Shown here in pieces: positions 45,821 to 53,898 of a stretch of 64,000 nt of DNA. This stretch comes from Halonatronomonas betaini. Lineage in GTDB: Bacteria > Bacillota > Halanaerobiia > Halanaerobiales > Halarsenatibacteraceae. The notes beneath the pieces were generated by a model, which was given only the letters and a program-made list of their open reading frames with translations, did no database searches and was not told where the DNA came from. Both the position numbers and the translations under genes were made by a program. The stretch lies in contig NZ_JADPIE010000003.1 in assembly GCF_015666175.1 (NCBI RefSeq), positions 363,323-427,322 of the forward strand, written 5' to 3'. Every line of letters begins with the position of its first letter. Position 1 is the first letter of the stretch.

Positions 45821-46765
45821 TTAAAGTTTATTGGTTATTGGTATCAATTGAGTTGTAGCAATAGGATGAAGATAGAGAACATAGCTTAATGAAATTTGAT
45901 AAATTTTTTCAGCAGCTGCTTTTAAAACAGAGTGAAATTTTTCATCGTCCTGGTCAACATGTAAATTCTTGAGTAATGCTTTTGAAAAACCTGCAATCAT
46001 ATTATCGTTATTAGCAAGTTTATTTACTGCATCTTCCTGTGTATAACCTTCTAAAAGAGCTACAACTCCTAATACATTAGGATTTTCAGTTACTGCTTTA
46101 TAAAAATTAGGTTTAGCTGGAATAGATACTCTAAACATAAATACTTCCTCATCAAGAAATTTTAAATGTTTCATAATTTCTGTCTTTAATATTTTTTCTG
46201 ATTCTGCTTTATTTTCACTATAATTATCTATTTCTATCTCTAATAAAGGAATGAACCCTGCATCATAAATTTTTTTGCCATATTTAAATTGCTGAGATAC
46301 AATATCTTTTATTCCATCTTTATTTGCACCATAAATCACTGAATGTATTTTAACACCAAAAACATTCTGCCTTTTGGCTTCTGATAAAATATAATCCAAG
46401 TTAGTTAATGGCTTCATTAACTGAACGTCATTTTCTTTTTCTTCTTTATCCTGGTCGACTTTCAAAATTGAAAGAATCCCTTTATTTTCCCAGAGATAAT
46501 CAGCAGTAAACTAGCCTTTAATTTTATTATTCATAGTATGTTCAGATAAAATTACTCCTAAAATATGTTCAGAGGTAAATCCAGGACTTGATATTATTCG
46601 AGTTCTCATTTCATGAACAAAATTATACATTTCTTCTTCACTATTATATTCCACCTCTGATATTCCATATTTTTTTAAAATATCAGGAATACGGCTACTA
46701 TTTTGATCAAGAGCAGCAATAAAACCTTTCCTATTCTTTATCCGCTTAAGTTGTTTTTTATCCAT
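45821..46765 (-). pseudogene. Class I fructose-bisphosphate aldolase broken by an in-frame TAG
   Basis: Codons 1-84 (46765-46514) match the N-terminus of bacterial class I aldolase (GFIAALDQ, EEEMYNFVHEMRTRIISSP). A TAG stop at 46511-46513 follows, then the same frame continues FTADYLWENKGILSILKVDQ, aligning without gap to the usual KPTADYLWEEKG, and runs on to 45821 (VQLMKPLTNLD, NVLGVVALLEGYTQEDA). The lesion is one nonsense codon. The Schiff-base Lys segment (normally LKLTIP) reads FRVSIP, the GGYSRE loop reads EGYTQE, and the C-terminus runs past the usual end. These point to loss of function rather than readthrough. Confidence 0.88.
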
Positions 46766-46781
46766 ATGATTACACTCCCAT

Positions 46782-46826
46782 ATTATAGCTATATTTTATA
46801 AATATTGAACTTGATTTACAAGTTCA
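46782..46826 (-). promoter_or_regulatory. Promoter and palindromic operator of the aldolase pseudogene
   Basis: Minus strand TTCAAT (46809-46804), 16 bp, TATAAT (46787-46782). A perfect inverted repeat TGAACTTG-5-CAAGTTCA (46806-46826) overlaps the -35 box, a typical repressor position. Confidence 0.55.
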
Positions 46827-46860
46827 CTTATTATGTGTAGATAAATAAGTGTCTAACTAT

Positions 46861-46989
46861 AATTTTACTATATGAGTTCTAACCATAAAAGAGTGTTGCA
46901 ATGAGAGCATGCAAAAAATAAAGCGGATTAATCACTTTGTGATAACGTTAGTAAATTTTTAATCAATTTAATCATTTTCCAATCACATA
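46861..46989. repeat. Diverged 130-bp intergenic repeat, copy A
   Basis: The stretch starting AATTTTACTATAT and containing CATAAAAGAGTG aligns over about 130 bp, with one single-base gap, to 48300-48428 in the same orientation. I estimate two thirds to three quarters identity by eye. It holds no ORF. With the flanking AT-rich sequence it fills most of the 400-bp gap 46766-47167. Confidence 0.7.
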
Positions 46990-47103
46990 ACTGGATATTA
47001 TTAAAAATATTTATAATTAAACAGGTTTATTTAATGATACTCTTTGTTAGTTAATTTTATCTTCTTTAATAATTTAAAGTTTACTGGTTAATCAATCTGG
47101 CCG

Positions 47104-47135
47104 ACAAAAAAATAGCCCTCTTTAATGGGCTATTT
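47104..47135 (-). terminator. Terminator of the DUF2953-gerW operon
   Basis: AAATAGCCC (47110-47118) pairs with GGGCTATTT (47127-47135); seven or more Us follow on the minus strand. Confidence 0.88.
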
Positions 47136-47167
47136 AGGATATTATAATATTTAACAAATTTTTAATG

Positions 47168-47554
47168 TTAGTTTTCCTCTTTTTTTGACTCTGTGTCATT
47201 CTTACTTGAATTCTTAAAACTTTCAACCCTACTAATTAATTCTGGTGCTATATCAATTAATTTATCCAGAGATCTTTTAGCATCTATCTGTACTAGTTCA
47301 ACCTCTTCATCACCTGTAATAACTAATAACGCAGTAGGGGAAATCCTGCAACCCAGGCCTCCACCGCCGCCTTCACTTTTTCCGTCTTTTTTTGTATCTT
47401 CTCCTAATCCGCCACCCATACCGAATGAAGCAGTTACAATTGGAACTACTTTAACTTTTCCAAAATCCATCGGTTCACCGATAACTGTTTCAGTCTTTAA
47501 AAATTTATCCAACTTATCATACATTGTTTCCATTACGGTTCCTGTCATATCCAT
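47168..47554 (-). CDS. GerW/YtfJ family sporulation-associated protein
   Basis: 128 residues. VIGEPMDFGKVKVVPIVTAS, a long Gly-rich middle (FGMGGGLG, GGGGGLGCR) and TALLVITGDEEVELV define the YtfJ/GerW family, whose B. subtilis member is needed for spore germination. Family members also occur in non-sporulating lineages. It overlaps the upstream DUF2953 gene by 38 bp, the same pairing as ytfI-ytfJ. Confidence 0.92.
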   Translation of the reverse strand: MDMTGTVMETMYDKLDKFLKTETVIGEPMDFGKVKVVPIVTASFGMGGGLGEDTKKDGKSEGGGGGLGCRISPTALLVITGDEEVELVQIDAKRSLDKLIDIAPELISRVESFKNSSKNDTESKKEEN

Positions 47555-48176
47555 TATTAGAACCCCCTTTTAATTTTTTAAATAAAACTATATAAAGACC
47601 TGTCTTCTGAATAAATCTTAAGAGATAAAAACAAATAGGGGCCAGCATAAATCTACCATAAAGATATCCCTGAGCAGCAATCACCTCCCTATGCCAAAAT
47701 AAATCTAGTTGAATCCGATCCTTTCTTATCAACCCATCCAGGCTATAAAACAAAGCCGCTAAATTCCCGGTATAATAAGGATCTTCAAATCCCACTTTAA
47801 AATTGATATTATAATCTTTAGGTAATACCTGAGAAAGTATTGACCTAATTAAAACCCAGGTTTCACCTATATATTCTGTTACATTATTTTCTCTAATAAA
47901 TGTTATGAATGAGGAAAATTTACTTTCCTTTTTTAATTCTTCTTTAGCTTCAACTTTTTCTTGCGTTTCAACTTTATCCTTGCTTTTATCAACATCTGTT
48001 TTGTCTGATTTACTATCAATAGCATAAACTTTTATACCTAGAAAATATAGTTTAATACAATAAAATTTTTCAACCTCAGAATAATTAAATTTAATCCTGT
48101 AACTTATTGGCGCAATTAAAACCATGACCAGAAGAATTAATAATATAACCAAGATCATTAAAATAGTATTGAACAT
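47517..48176 (-). CDS. DUF2953 protein, YtfI-like
   Basis: 219 residues with one N-terminal membrane segment (4-24), a Lys/Glu-rich linker (about 60-85) and a conserved domain FKVGFEDPYYTGNLAALFYSL followed by LYGRFMLAPICFYLLRF. DUF2953 is regularly encoded next to GerW/YtfJ and the overlap here suggests joint function at a membrane. Confidence 0.85.
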   Translation of the reverse strand: MFNTILMILVILLILLVMVLIAPISYRIKFNYSEVEKFYCIKLYFLGIKVYAIDSKSDKTDVDKSKDKVETQEKVEAKEELKKESKFSSFITFIRENNVTEYIGETWVLIRSILSQVLPKDYNINFKVGFEDPYYTGNLAALFYSLDGLIRKDRIQLDLFWHREVIAAQGYLYGRFMLAPICFYLLRFIQKTGLYIVLFKKLKGGSNNGYDRNRNGNNV

Positions 48177-48299
48177 AAGATCCCCTCATATCTTTAGACT
48201 TATCTGTCTTGGTTCTTTAAGATCTATTATCCAAAAATTGATGCCAATAGATATCATTATAAACTTATTGTAGTCTGGGAAAAATATTATCTTATATAA

Positions 48300-48428
48300 A
48301 ATTTTACTATATAAATTGTAAGCATAAAAGAGTGCTGGGATGATAGAAGATAAAAAATAAAATTAAATTATCACATTCTAATGACAGAACCAATTATTTA
48401 TTAAATTTAATAACTTTTAAATCACAAA
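48300..48428. repeat. Diverged 130-bp intergenic repeat, copy B
   Basis: Second copy of the element at 46861-46989, same orientation, starting AATTTTACTATATAAATTG. It lies upstream of the DUF2953-gerW operon as copy A lies upstream of the aldolase pseudogene. Both end, on the minus strand, with ATATAGTAAAATT, which is promoter-like. Confidence 0.7.
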
Positions 48429-48460
48429 AATACGAAATGCCATCCATTTCTTTTTTATTT

Positions 48461-49645
48461 TCAGCCCTTGTCCCCTTCTTCATAATCTTTTTGTACAATT
48501 TCCCGAGCTCTCAAAACACTGCTTTCACCGAATTTATCCTTCAACCGATCAATGGCTTCTACCACATTATCTGATTCTTCTTTTTCAGCAAAAAGTGACA
48601 GCTGTTCCTTATCTGCCGGAATTAAATTACTAACCCCTATTCCTATAAGCCTGATCGGTCTCCTAAAAAGATTATTCTCCTGTATCAATTTCTTGCCAGC
48701 AAAATAGATCGTCTCCGTATCATGAAAAGCCCTCTGATAGGTTATCTGCCTGGATGTACTCTTGAAAATATCATAGCTAACTTTGACAAAAACAGTCTCA
48801 GCTTTTAAATTCTTCTTTCTGAGTCTTCTGGCTACCTTACCGCTAAATTCCATAAGGACAGAGAGTAAATACTCCTCTTCCTCCATATCCTCAGAAAAAG
48901 TCTGTTCATGGCTTATAGATTTAGTGACAGATGTCTTTTCAACCTCTCTTTTATCAATACCCCGGGCTAGATTGTAAAGTTTCTGGCCAAACTTACCAAA
49001 GATTGAGCTCAGATCTTCCTCTGAAAGTTTTTTTAGATCATTTATAGTTTTTATATTTATCTTATGTAGTTTCTCTCTGGTTTTCTCGCCGACACCCCAG
49101 ATATTTTCAATAGGGAGAGGGTCCAGAATTTCCTGAATCTTGTCTTCTTCAATAACAGTAAAACCTGCAGGTTTATCCATATCTGATGCCAGCTTAGCCA
49201 GAAATTTATTTGGAGCAATTCCGACAGATGCCTGAAGACCAGTCTCCTCTTTAATCTCTGTTTGAATCTTGCGACCAACTTCCCTGGGGCTGCCCAAAAG
49301 CCGTTCAGTGCCTTTAATATCAAGAAAGGCCTCATCAACTGATATCTTCTCAATTACTGGAGTGTAATTGCCGAGAATCTCGAAGATTTGAGCTGAGACC
49401 TCCTGATACCTATCCATTCTAACAGGCAGGAAAATAGCATGGGGGCAGCGCCTTCTTGCCTCAGCGGCAGACATAGCTGAATGGACACCATATTCCCTGA
49501 CTTCATAGCAGGCTGCAGCCACAACACCCCGGCCATCCGGGTCACCGCCAACGATAACAGGCTTGCCCTCAAGCTCAGGGTTATCCCTCTTTTCAACTGA
49601 TGCATAAAAGGCATCCATATCAACATGAATTATATTTAATGCCAT
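48461..49645 (-). CDS. dinB: DNA polymerase IV (Y-family)
   Basis: 394-residue translesion polymerase. Catalytic motifs IIHVDMDAFYASVE and EKISVDEAFLDI are intact, with helix-hairpin-helix region PIENIWGVGEKTREKL and little-finger domain from about 235. The C-terminus ends after a helical tail without an obvious beta-clamp QxxLF motif except EQLSLFAEK, which fits it well. No SOS box was sought in detail. Confidence 0.96.
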   Translation of the reverse strand: MALNIIHVDMDAFYASVEKRDNPELEGKPVIVGGDPDGRGVVAAACYEVREYGVHSAMSAAEARRRCPHAIFLPVRMDRYQEVSAQIFEILGNYTPVIEKISVDEAFLDIKGTERLLGSPREVGRKIQTEIKEETGLQASVGIAPNKFLAKLASDMDKPAGFTVIEEDKIQEILDPLPIENIWGVGEKTREKLHKINIKTINDLKKLSEEDLSSIFGKFGQKLYNLARGIDKREVEKTSVTKSISHEQTFSEDMEEEEYLLSVLMEFSGKVARRLRKKNLKAETVFVKVSYDIFKSTSRQITYQRAFHDTETIYFAGKKLIQENNLFRRPIRLIGIGVSNLIPADKEQLSLFAEKEESDNVVEAIDRLKDKFGESSVLRAREIVQKDYEEGDKG

Positions 49646-49723
49646 TTCTGATAGCTTCCTTTCCTATCATGTGATAATCTCTTATCATTCTAGATAATCT
49701 CCAACGTTTCAAATAACCATCTC

Positions 49724-50656
49724 TTAATATTTACTCAGGCTTTCAATCACAATATCCCAGAGCCTATCTTTGTCCAGATCAACTGCAACTTCAGCATTAG
49801 CGGCTTTACCTGTTCTATTATGAAAATCACAGACCGTTCTCCCTCTGGTTAACTCACTACTAGTCTCTATATCAACTCTCATCTTTTTAGTAGTAAAAAC
49901 ATCATCATCAATTATCTTTGCGACTGTGCAGGGATCATGGACCGGAGGATGCTCAAAACCATAAAACTCTCTGTAGGTCTCGCCAAATAATTCAAGTAAC
50001 TTTAAAGTTAAGTTAGCAACTCTATTATCCAGTTTTGTAATTCTCTCTTTAACTTTTTCATCTGCTAAAGCCTGATAGGTAACATCAAGACCTGTCATCA
50101 CAATCGGAACCTGACTCTCGAAGACAACTTTAGCAGCTTCCGGATCGGTATAAATATTAAATTCTGCTGAAGGAGTGGCATTGCCAGCACCACAGGCTCC
50201 TCCCATTAAAACAATCTTCTTTATTTTATCCTTTATTCCTGGCTCTAAATTTAAAGCCATCGCTATATTAGTCAGAGTTCCAGTTGGAACTAAAATCAAC
50301 TCACCATCAGACCGTAAAGCTTCCTCAATAATAAAATTTACTGCATGTTTAGATTCAGCTTCTTTTGTCGTATCAGGAAAAGGTATATCGCCAAGTCCGC
50401 TATCTCCATGGACCTCCGATACCTCTAATTGATTTCTAACCAGTGGCTTATGCATGCCGGCATAAACAGGTACGTCTATATTTGCAAAATCACAGATATC
50501 TAAAGTATTCTTTAAGGTTTTAGGCAGAGTCTGATTACCTGCCACAACTGTTATTCCCCTCAAGTCTATTTTATCTGACTTAGCAGCAACTAAGATTGCA
50601 ATTGCATCGTCATGACCTGTATCAACATCTAAGATTATCTTCTCTTTTTTGCTCAC
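49724..50656 (-). CDS. Inosine/uridine-preferring nucleoside hydrolase family protein
   Basis: 310 residues. The calcium-binding signature ILDVDTGHDDAIAI, LVPTGTLTNIAMAL, KIVLMGGACGAGNATPSAEFN and the late HDPCTVAKI are all present. Cleaves ribonucleosides to base and ribose in salvage. GTG start at 50656 behind AAGGAGG. Single gene. Confidence 0.94.
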   Translation of the reverse strand: MSKKEKIILDVDTGHDDAIAILVAAKSDKIDLRGITVVAGNQTLPKTLKNTLDICDFANIDVPVYAGMHKPLVRNQLEVSEVHGDSGLGDIPFPDTTKEAESKHAVNFIIEEALRSDGELILVPTGTLTNIAMALNLEPGIKDKIKKIVLMGGACGAGNATPSAEFNIYTDPEAAKVVFESQVPIVMTGLDVTYQALADEKVKERITKLDNRVANLTLKLLELFGETYREFYGFEHPPVHDPCTVAKIIDDDVFTTKKMRVDIETSSELTRGRTVCDFHNRTGKAANAEVAVDLDKDRLWDIVIESLSKY

Positions 50657-50768
50657 AAAAATCCTCCTTTAAACTAGAATTATGTATCTATTAACTTATT
50701 ACTTATTCATTAACTGTTATAATTTATTGTATCATAAAGATAATCATTATGTCATAATCCTATTGAAA

Positions 50769-50801
50769 CTCAAAAAAACCTGGCAATCAAATCCCAGGTT
50801 T
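50769..50801 (-). terminator. Terminator after the serine hydrolase gene
   Basis: AAACCTGG (50776-50783) pairs with CCAGGTTT (50794-50801), with seven Us on the minus strand. Confidence 0.85.
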
Positions 50802-50832
50802 AAATGATTCATTTATTATTAAATTTAAATAA

Positions 50833-51897
50833 TTACTTATAAGAAGTAATAACATTAATAATTGCTTTATATGCTGCACTGTGGGCCATTCCACTGGCCT
50901 GATTTACTGTTCCTGTAAAATAAAGATCATTATCTGGATTATAAAAGGCAAAAGAACCTGTCTGGCCCCAGAAGCCTAGAATTTCACCAACAGATTTCAT
51001 AGATGTCATAAACCGTGGAGTCCAGAGTTTTTCCAATCCCAAACCGTAATAAAACTGACCTGGAAAGTAAATCATATTCCAGTTTGATTTCAATTCTAAA
51101 ATTAAATCCTCCGGGAAAAAGAAGCCATTAAAAAATGCCTTTAAAAATTTCATTGTTTCAGCTGCTGTAGAAACAATACCACCTTCTGCTGTTACTGATG
51201 CCATATAATTTGGAGCAAAGATCTGTTCTCTCTTATAATAAAATGGTACAGGTTCAGTATCATTAATATCAGTATATGCATAGGTCTTTACAAGACTCAA
51301 TGGTTTAAAGATAAATTCGTCAAAAACATCGGCTATATTCATATCTGTAACTTTTTCAATAATTGCACCTAACAATTGATAATTAGTGTCTGAATAAAAA
51401 ACTTTACCCTTCTTTCCAGGTTTAAATTTTGGCTTTAATGACTTAACCTGATTAATTACCCTTTCAAAGGGCCAGGCCTCATCACCTCCGGCAAGCAGCC
51501 CGGATGCAGCTTCGCCTTTTGGCTTTTGATAATAGAAATAATCAGGCAGACCAGAAGTATTACTCATCAGATGAGCAACTGTGATTTCCCCGGTATAATC
51601 AACGCCATCAAGAATATGAATACCACCGATCAATGATTCAGGGAAGTATTCTGTTATCCTATCAGTAAAAGATAATAATTTCTTCTCCCTTAAAATTAAT
51701 AATACAGCTGTTATATATAATTTAGTGACACTTGCGATAAAATATTTATCATCCTGGCTAAGATTACCAGCAGACCCTTTCCAGGAGATTGATGAATCTC
51801 CATTTTCTACTGCAAAGATAGCACCATAAACATTATTTTTCTTAGCCATCTTAAATAGAGACTTCTCAAATACTTGATCTTTAATCATAACTGGCAT
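50833..51897 (-). CDS. Beta-lactamase family serine hydrolase
   Basis: 354 residues, no signal peptide. SxxK in IASVTKLYITAV, YxN-type YSDTNYQLLGA and a late WGQTGSFAFYN (replacing HTG). Esterase or D-amino-acid peptidase activity is possible. The ATG at 51897 is nine bases downstream of the first open GTG, with GGGGTGG upstream. Followed at 30 bp by... the GNAT gene lies just upstream (51928), so both may be co-transcribed. Confidence 0.88.
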   Translation of the reverse strand: MPVMIKDQVFEKSLFKMAKKNNVYGAIFAVENGDSSISWKGSAGNLSQDDKYFIASVTKLYITAVLLILREKKLLSFTDRITEYFPESLIGGIHILDGVDYTGEITVAHLMSNTSGLPDYFYYQKPKGEAASGLLAGGDEAWPFERVINQVKSLKPKFKPGKKGKVFYSDTNYQLLGAIIEKVTDMNIADVFDEFIFKPLSLVKTYAYTDINDTEPVPFYYKREQIFAPNYMASVTAEGGIVSTAAETMKFLKAFFNGFFFPEDLILELKSNWNMIYFPGQFYYGLGLEKLWTPRFMTSMKSVGEILGFWGQTGSFAFYNPDNDLYFTGTVNQASGMAHSAAYKAIINVITSYK

Positions 51898-51927
51898 CTT
51901 AACCACCCCATAATATTTTTTAAATAT

Positions 51928-52566
51928 CTATTTAAATACTGGTTTATACATATGATAAACTGTCAGATAATCATTTTCTTTCTGATCTATTAATTGATAC
52001 CCGAGATGCTGATATAAATTTTTCGTATCTTCATTGCCTGTATAGAGATAAATACCATCACAGTCATCCAAACCCCTGACAAATTTTTCTGACTCCTCCA
52101 GGAGTAATCTGGCGATTCCCTGCCCCTGATATTTTTCACTAACACCTATAACTTCCAGATTATAATAATCTTTGGTTGGTATATTTTTTGTCTTAAAAAG
52201 TTTTGCAGACTTTAATATTTTCCTGATATTTAATGCCTTTATCGCTGGAATAATTAATTTGAAGATATCCGGGAAATAAGCCTTTAAAAGTCCTGACATA
52301 CTCCCAATATTAGAATTTCTAAGATAAGCAACACCAACAACTTTATCACCATCTTCAGCCAGGATTATCTTCTCTCCAGTTTCATAGAGCTTAATAGCAG
52401 AAAAGTAATTTAGATTCTCCCAGGTTTTAAATTTTTCTGGCACTGAAAAGTCATACATCAATGTTGTAATCCTTTCAGTTTTAAAAGTTCTGCTCATTAC
52501 ATCTGCTGCCTGCCTCAATTTACCTTCAATATTAATTTCATTAGTCAGGGTATTAATCTCTGCCAT
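51928..52566 (-). CDS. GNAT family N-acetyltransferase
   Basis: 212 residues. The acetyl-CoA-binding core is LEVIGVSEKYQGQGIARLLL (QxxGxA pattern), followed by YLYTGNEDTKNLYQHLGYQL. GGAGG precedes the ATG. Substrate unknown. Confidence 0.88.
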   Translation of the reverse strand: MAEINTLTNEINIEGKLRQAADVMSRTFKTERITTLMYDFSVPEKFKTWENLNYFSAIKLYETGEKIILAEDGDKVVGVAYLRNSNIGSMSGLLKAYFPDIFKLIIPAIKALNIRKILKSAKLFKTKNIPTKDYYNLEVIGVSEKYQGQGIARLLLEESEKFVRGLDDCDGIYLYTGNEDTKNLYQHLGYQLIDQKENDYLTVYHMYKPVFK

Positions 52567-52695
52567 ATAATATAACCTCCAGGATGGATAATATTTTTAT
52601 ATTAACTAAATATTATTACATTTTTCTCAAACTGTCAATATAAATTTAAAATTGATTTAAAATCTATTGCTAGATCAACTTTTTAAGACAATGCA

Positions 52696-52728
52696 ATAAA
52701 AAAGCCCTGCCTGAAATAAGGAAGGGCT
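52696..52728 (-). terminator. Terminator of the fasciclin-domain gene
   Basis: AGCCCT (52703-52708) and AGGGCT (52723-52728) extend to an imperfect stem; TTTTTTATT follows on the minus strand, about 30 bp after the stop codon. Confidence 0.85.
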
Positions 52729-52758
52729 AAAAGCTAATACTAAATTATTAATTAATCT

Positions 52759-53697
52759 TTAATCTTGAGGTAGTAAAACTCTATCAATAACATGGATAAC
52801 TCCATTAAGGGTTTGAATATCAGTTATAATTACCTCCGAATCATTAATAAATACTTTTCCATCTTCTATTGTTACTTCGATTGTCTCACCCAATAAGGTC
52901 TCTACTTCCTGGCCATCTAAACCAACAACAGTTTCTGCCATAACCTGGCCTGAGACTACATGGAATAATAAGACATCAGCTAAATCTTCTGGATTATCCA
53001 AAAGTTCTTCTAATACTCCTGATGGTAATGCATCGAAAGCCTCATTAATTGGAGCAAAGACTGTAAAGAGTCCTGGTCCTTGCAGGGCTTCAACCAAATC
53101 GGCTGTTACCACTGCTGTAACAAGGGTGTCAAAGCCATTAGCCACGGCTGTCTCAACAATATCTGCAGGCCATAGAACTCCATCAATTACATGGATTACT
53201 CCATTACTTGCTTCCACATCAGGTGTGATAACTTCAATGTCTTCATTTAAGAAGACACCTTCATTGATCGATATTTCTATCTGCTGAGGGTTTAATAGAG
53301 TATCTGCCTTCATACCATCAGAAAGATCAGTTGACATTACTTTGCCTGGAACAACATGATATTTAAGAACATTAGCCAACCTTGGATCAGCCAGTAACTC
53401 TGAAGCTTCCATTTCCATAGCATTTAGAAAATCTTCAAAAGCTTTATCATTGGGAGCGAACACTGTCAAAGGACCTTCAGCCTTAAGGGCATCAACCAAA
53501 CCAGCCTCTTCCGCTGCAGCCAGAAGTGTTTCAAAAACTCCTGCATCATCAGCAGTTCCAACTATATCATTTAATCCTTCATCAATAATATCGTTTGTTG
53601 TATCTGTCAGACCATTTGTACATCCTGTCAGAAAAAGCACCAATGCCAGGGTTAAAGCTAAAAAACCTACTCGAAAGAAATTTCTACTTTTTTTCAT
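52759..53697 (-). CDS. Lipoprotein with two fasciclin (FAS1) domains
   Basis: 312 residues. Lipobox LFLTGC at about 21-26 anchors it to the membrane. Two FAS1 repeats follow (about 45-175 and 178-312), each with the H1 motif (LTVFAPNDKAFEDF, FTVFAPINEAFDAL) and the H2-type ending (NGVIHVIDGVL, NGVIHVIDRVL). FAS1 domains mediate adhesion. The promoter region holds four 11-bp direct repeats (53761-53804). Neighbours the c-di-GMP-controlled DUF4382 lipoprotein. Confidence 0.93.
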   Translation of the reverse strand: MKKSRNFFRVGFLALTLALVLFLTGCTNGLTDTTNDIIDEGLNDIVGTADDAGVFETLLAAAEEAGLVDALKAEGPLTVFAPNDKAFEDFLNAMEMEASELLADPRLANVLKYHVVPGKVMSTDLSDGMKADTLLNPQQIEISINEGVFLNEDIEVITPDVEASNGVIHVIDGVLWPADIVETAVANGFDTLVTAVVTADLVEALQGPGLFTVFAPINEAFDALPSGVLEELLDNPEDLADVLLFHVVSGQVMAETVVGLDGQEVETLLGETIEVTIEDGKVFINDSEVIITDIQTLNGVIHVIDRVLLPQD

Positions 53698-53739
53698 TTT
53701 ATTTATCCTCCTAAATTAATAATGTTTATTATTAATATT

Positions 53740-53745
53740 ATTATA
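53740..53745 (-). promoter_or_regulatory. -10 box of the fasciclin gene
   Basis: Minus strand GGTATAAT with TATAAT at 53745-53740, about 43 bp before the start codon. The -35 position (53768-53763) has no consensus and lies inside the 11-bp repeat array, as expected for an activator-dependent promoter. Confidence 0.6.
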
Positions 53746-53760
53746 CCAAATTTAGAATTA

Positions 53761-53804
53761 TCTCAGTCATATATCAGTCATATTTCAGTCATATCTCAGT
53801 CATA
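53761..53804. promoter_or_regulatory. Four 11-bp direct repeats, Pho-box-like operator
   Basis: TCTCAGTCATA (53761), TATCAGTCATA (53772), TTTCAGTCATA (53783), TCTCAGTCATA (53794). The constant part CAGTCAT is separated by four A/T-rich bases, the same 7+4 layout as PhoB/OmpR-family binding sites (the PhoB consensus is CTGTCAT). The array covers the -35 region of the fasciclin gene. Confidence 0.75.
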
Positions 53805-53829
53805 TTCCAACTTTTTTAGAGTTCAATTT

Positions 53830-53855
53830 AAAAAACCTGGCATTTTACTGCCAGG
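53830..53855 (-). terminator. Terminator of the DUF4382 gene
   Basis: CCTGGCA (53836-53842) pairs with TGCCAGG (53849-53855), six Us follow on the minus strand. Confidence 0.88.
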
Positions 53856-53898
53856 CTTCTAAATAATACTATTATATTTTAAAGTTTACTTAATCTGT

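Noticed and set aside
47193..47573. 126-codon plus-strand ORF opposite gerW
   Set aside because: Antisense shadow of the Gly-rich gerW gene, giving a Pro/Ser-rich translation without ribosome-binding site.
49057..49626. Two ORFs of 90 and 98 codons inside dinB
   Set aside because: Alternative-frame shadows of the intact DNA polymerase IV gene.
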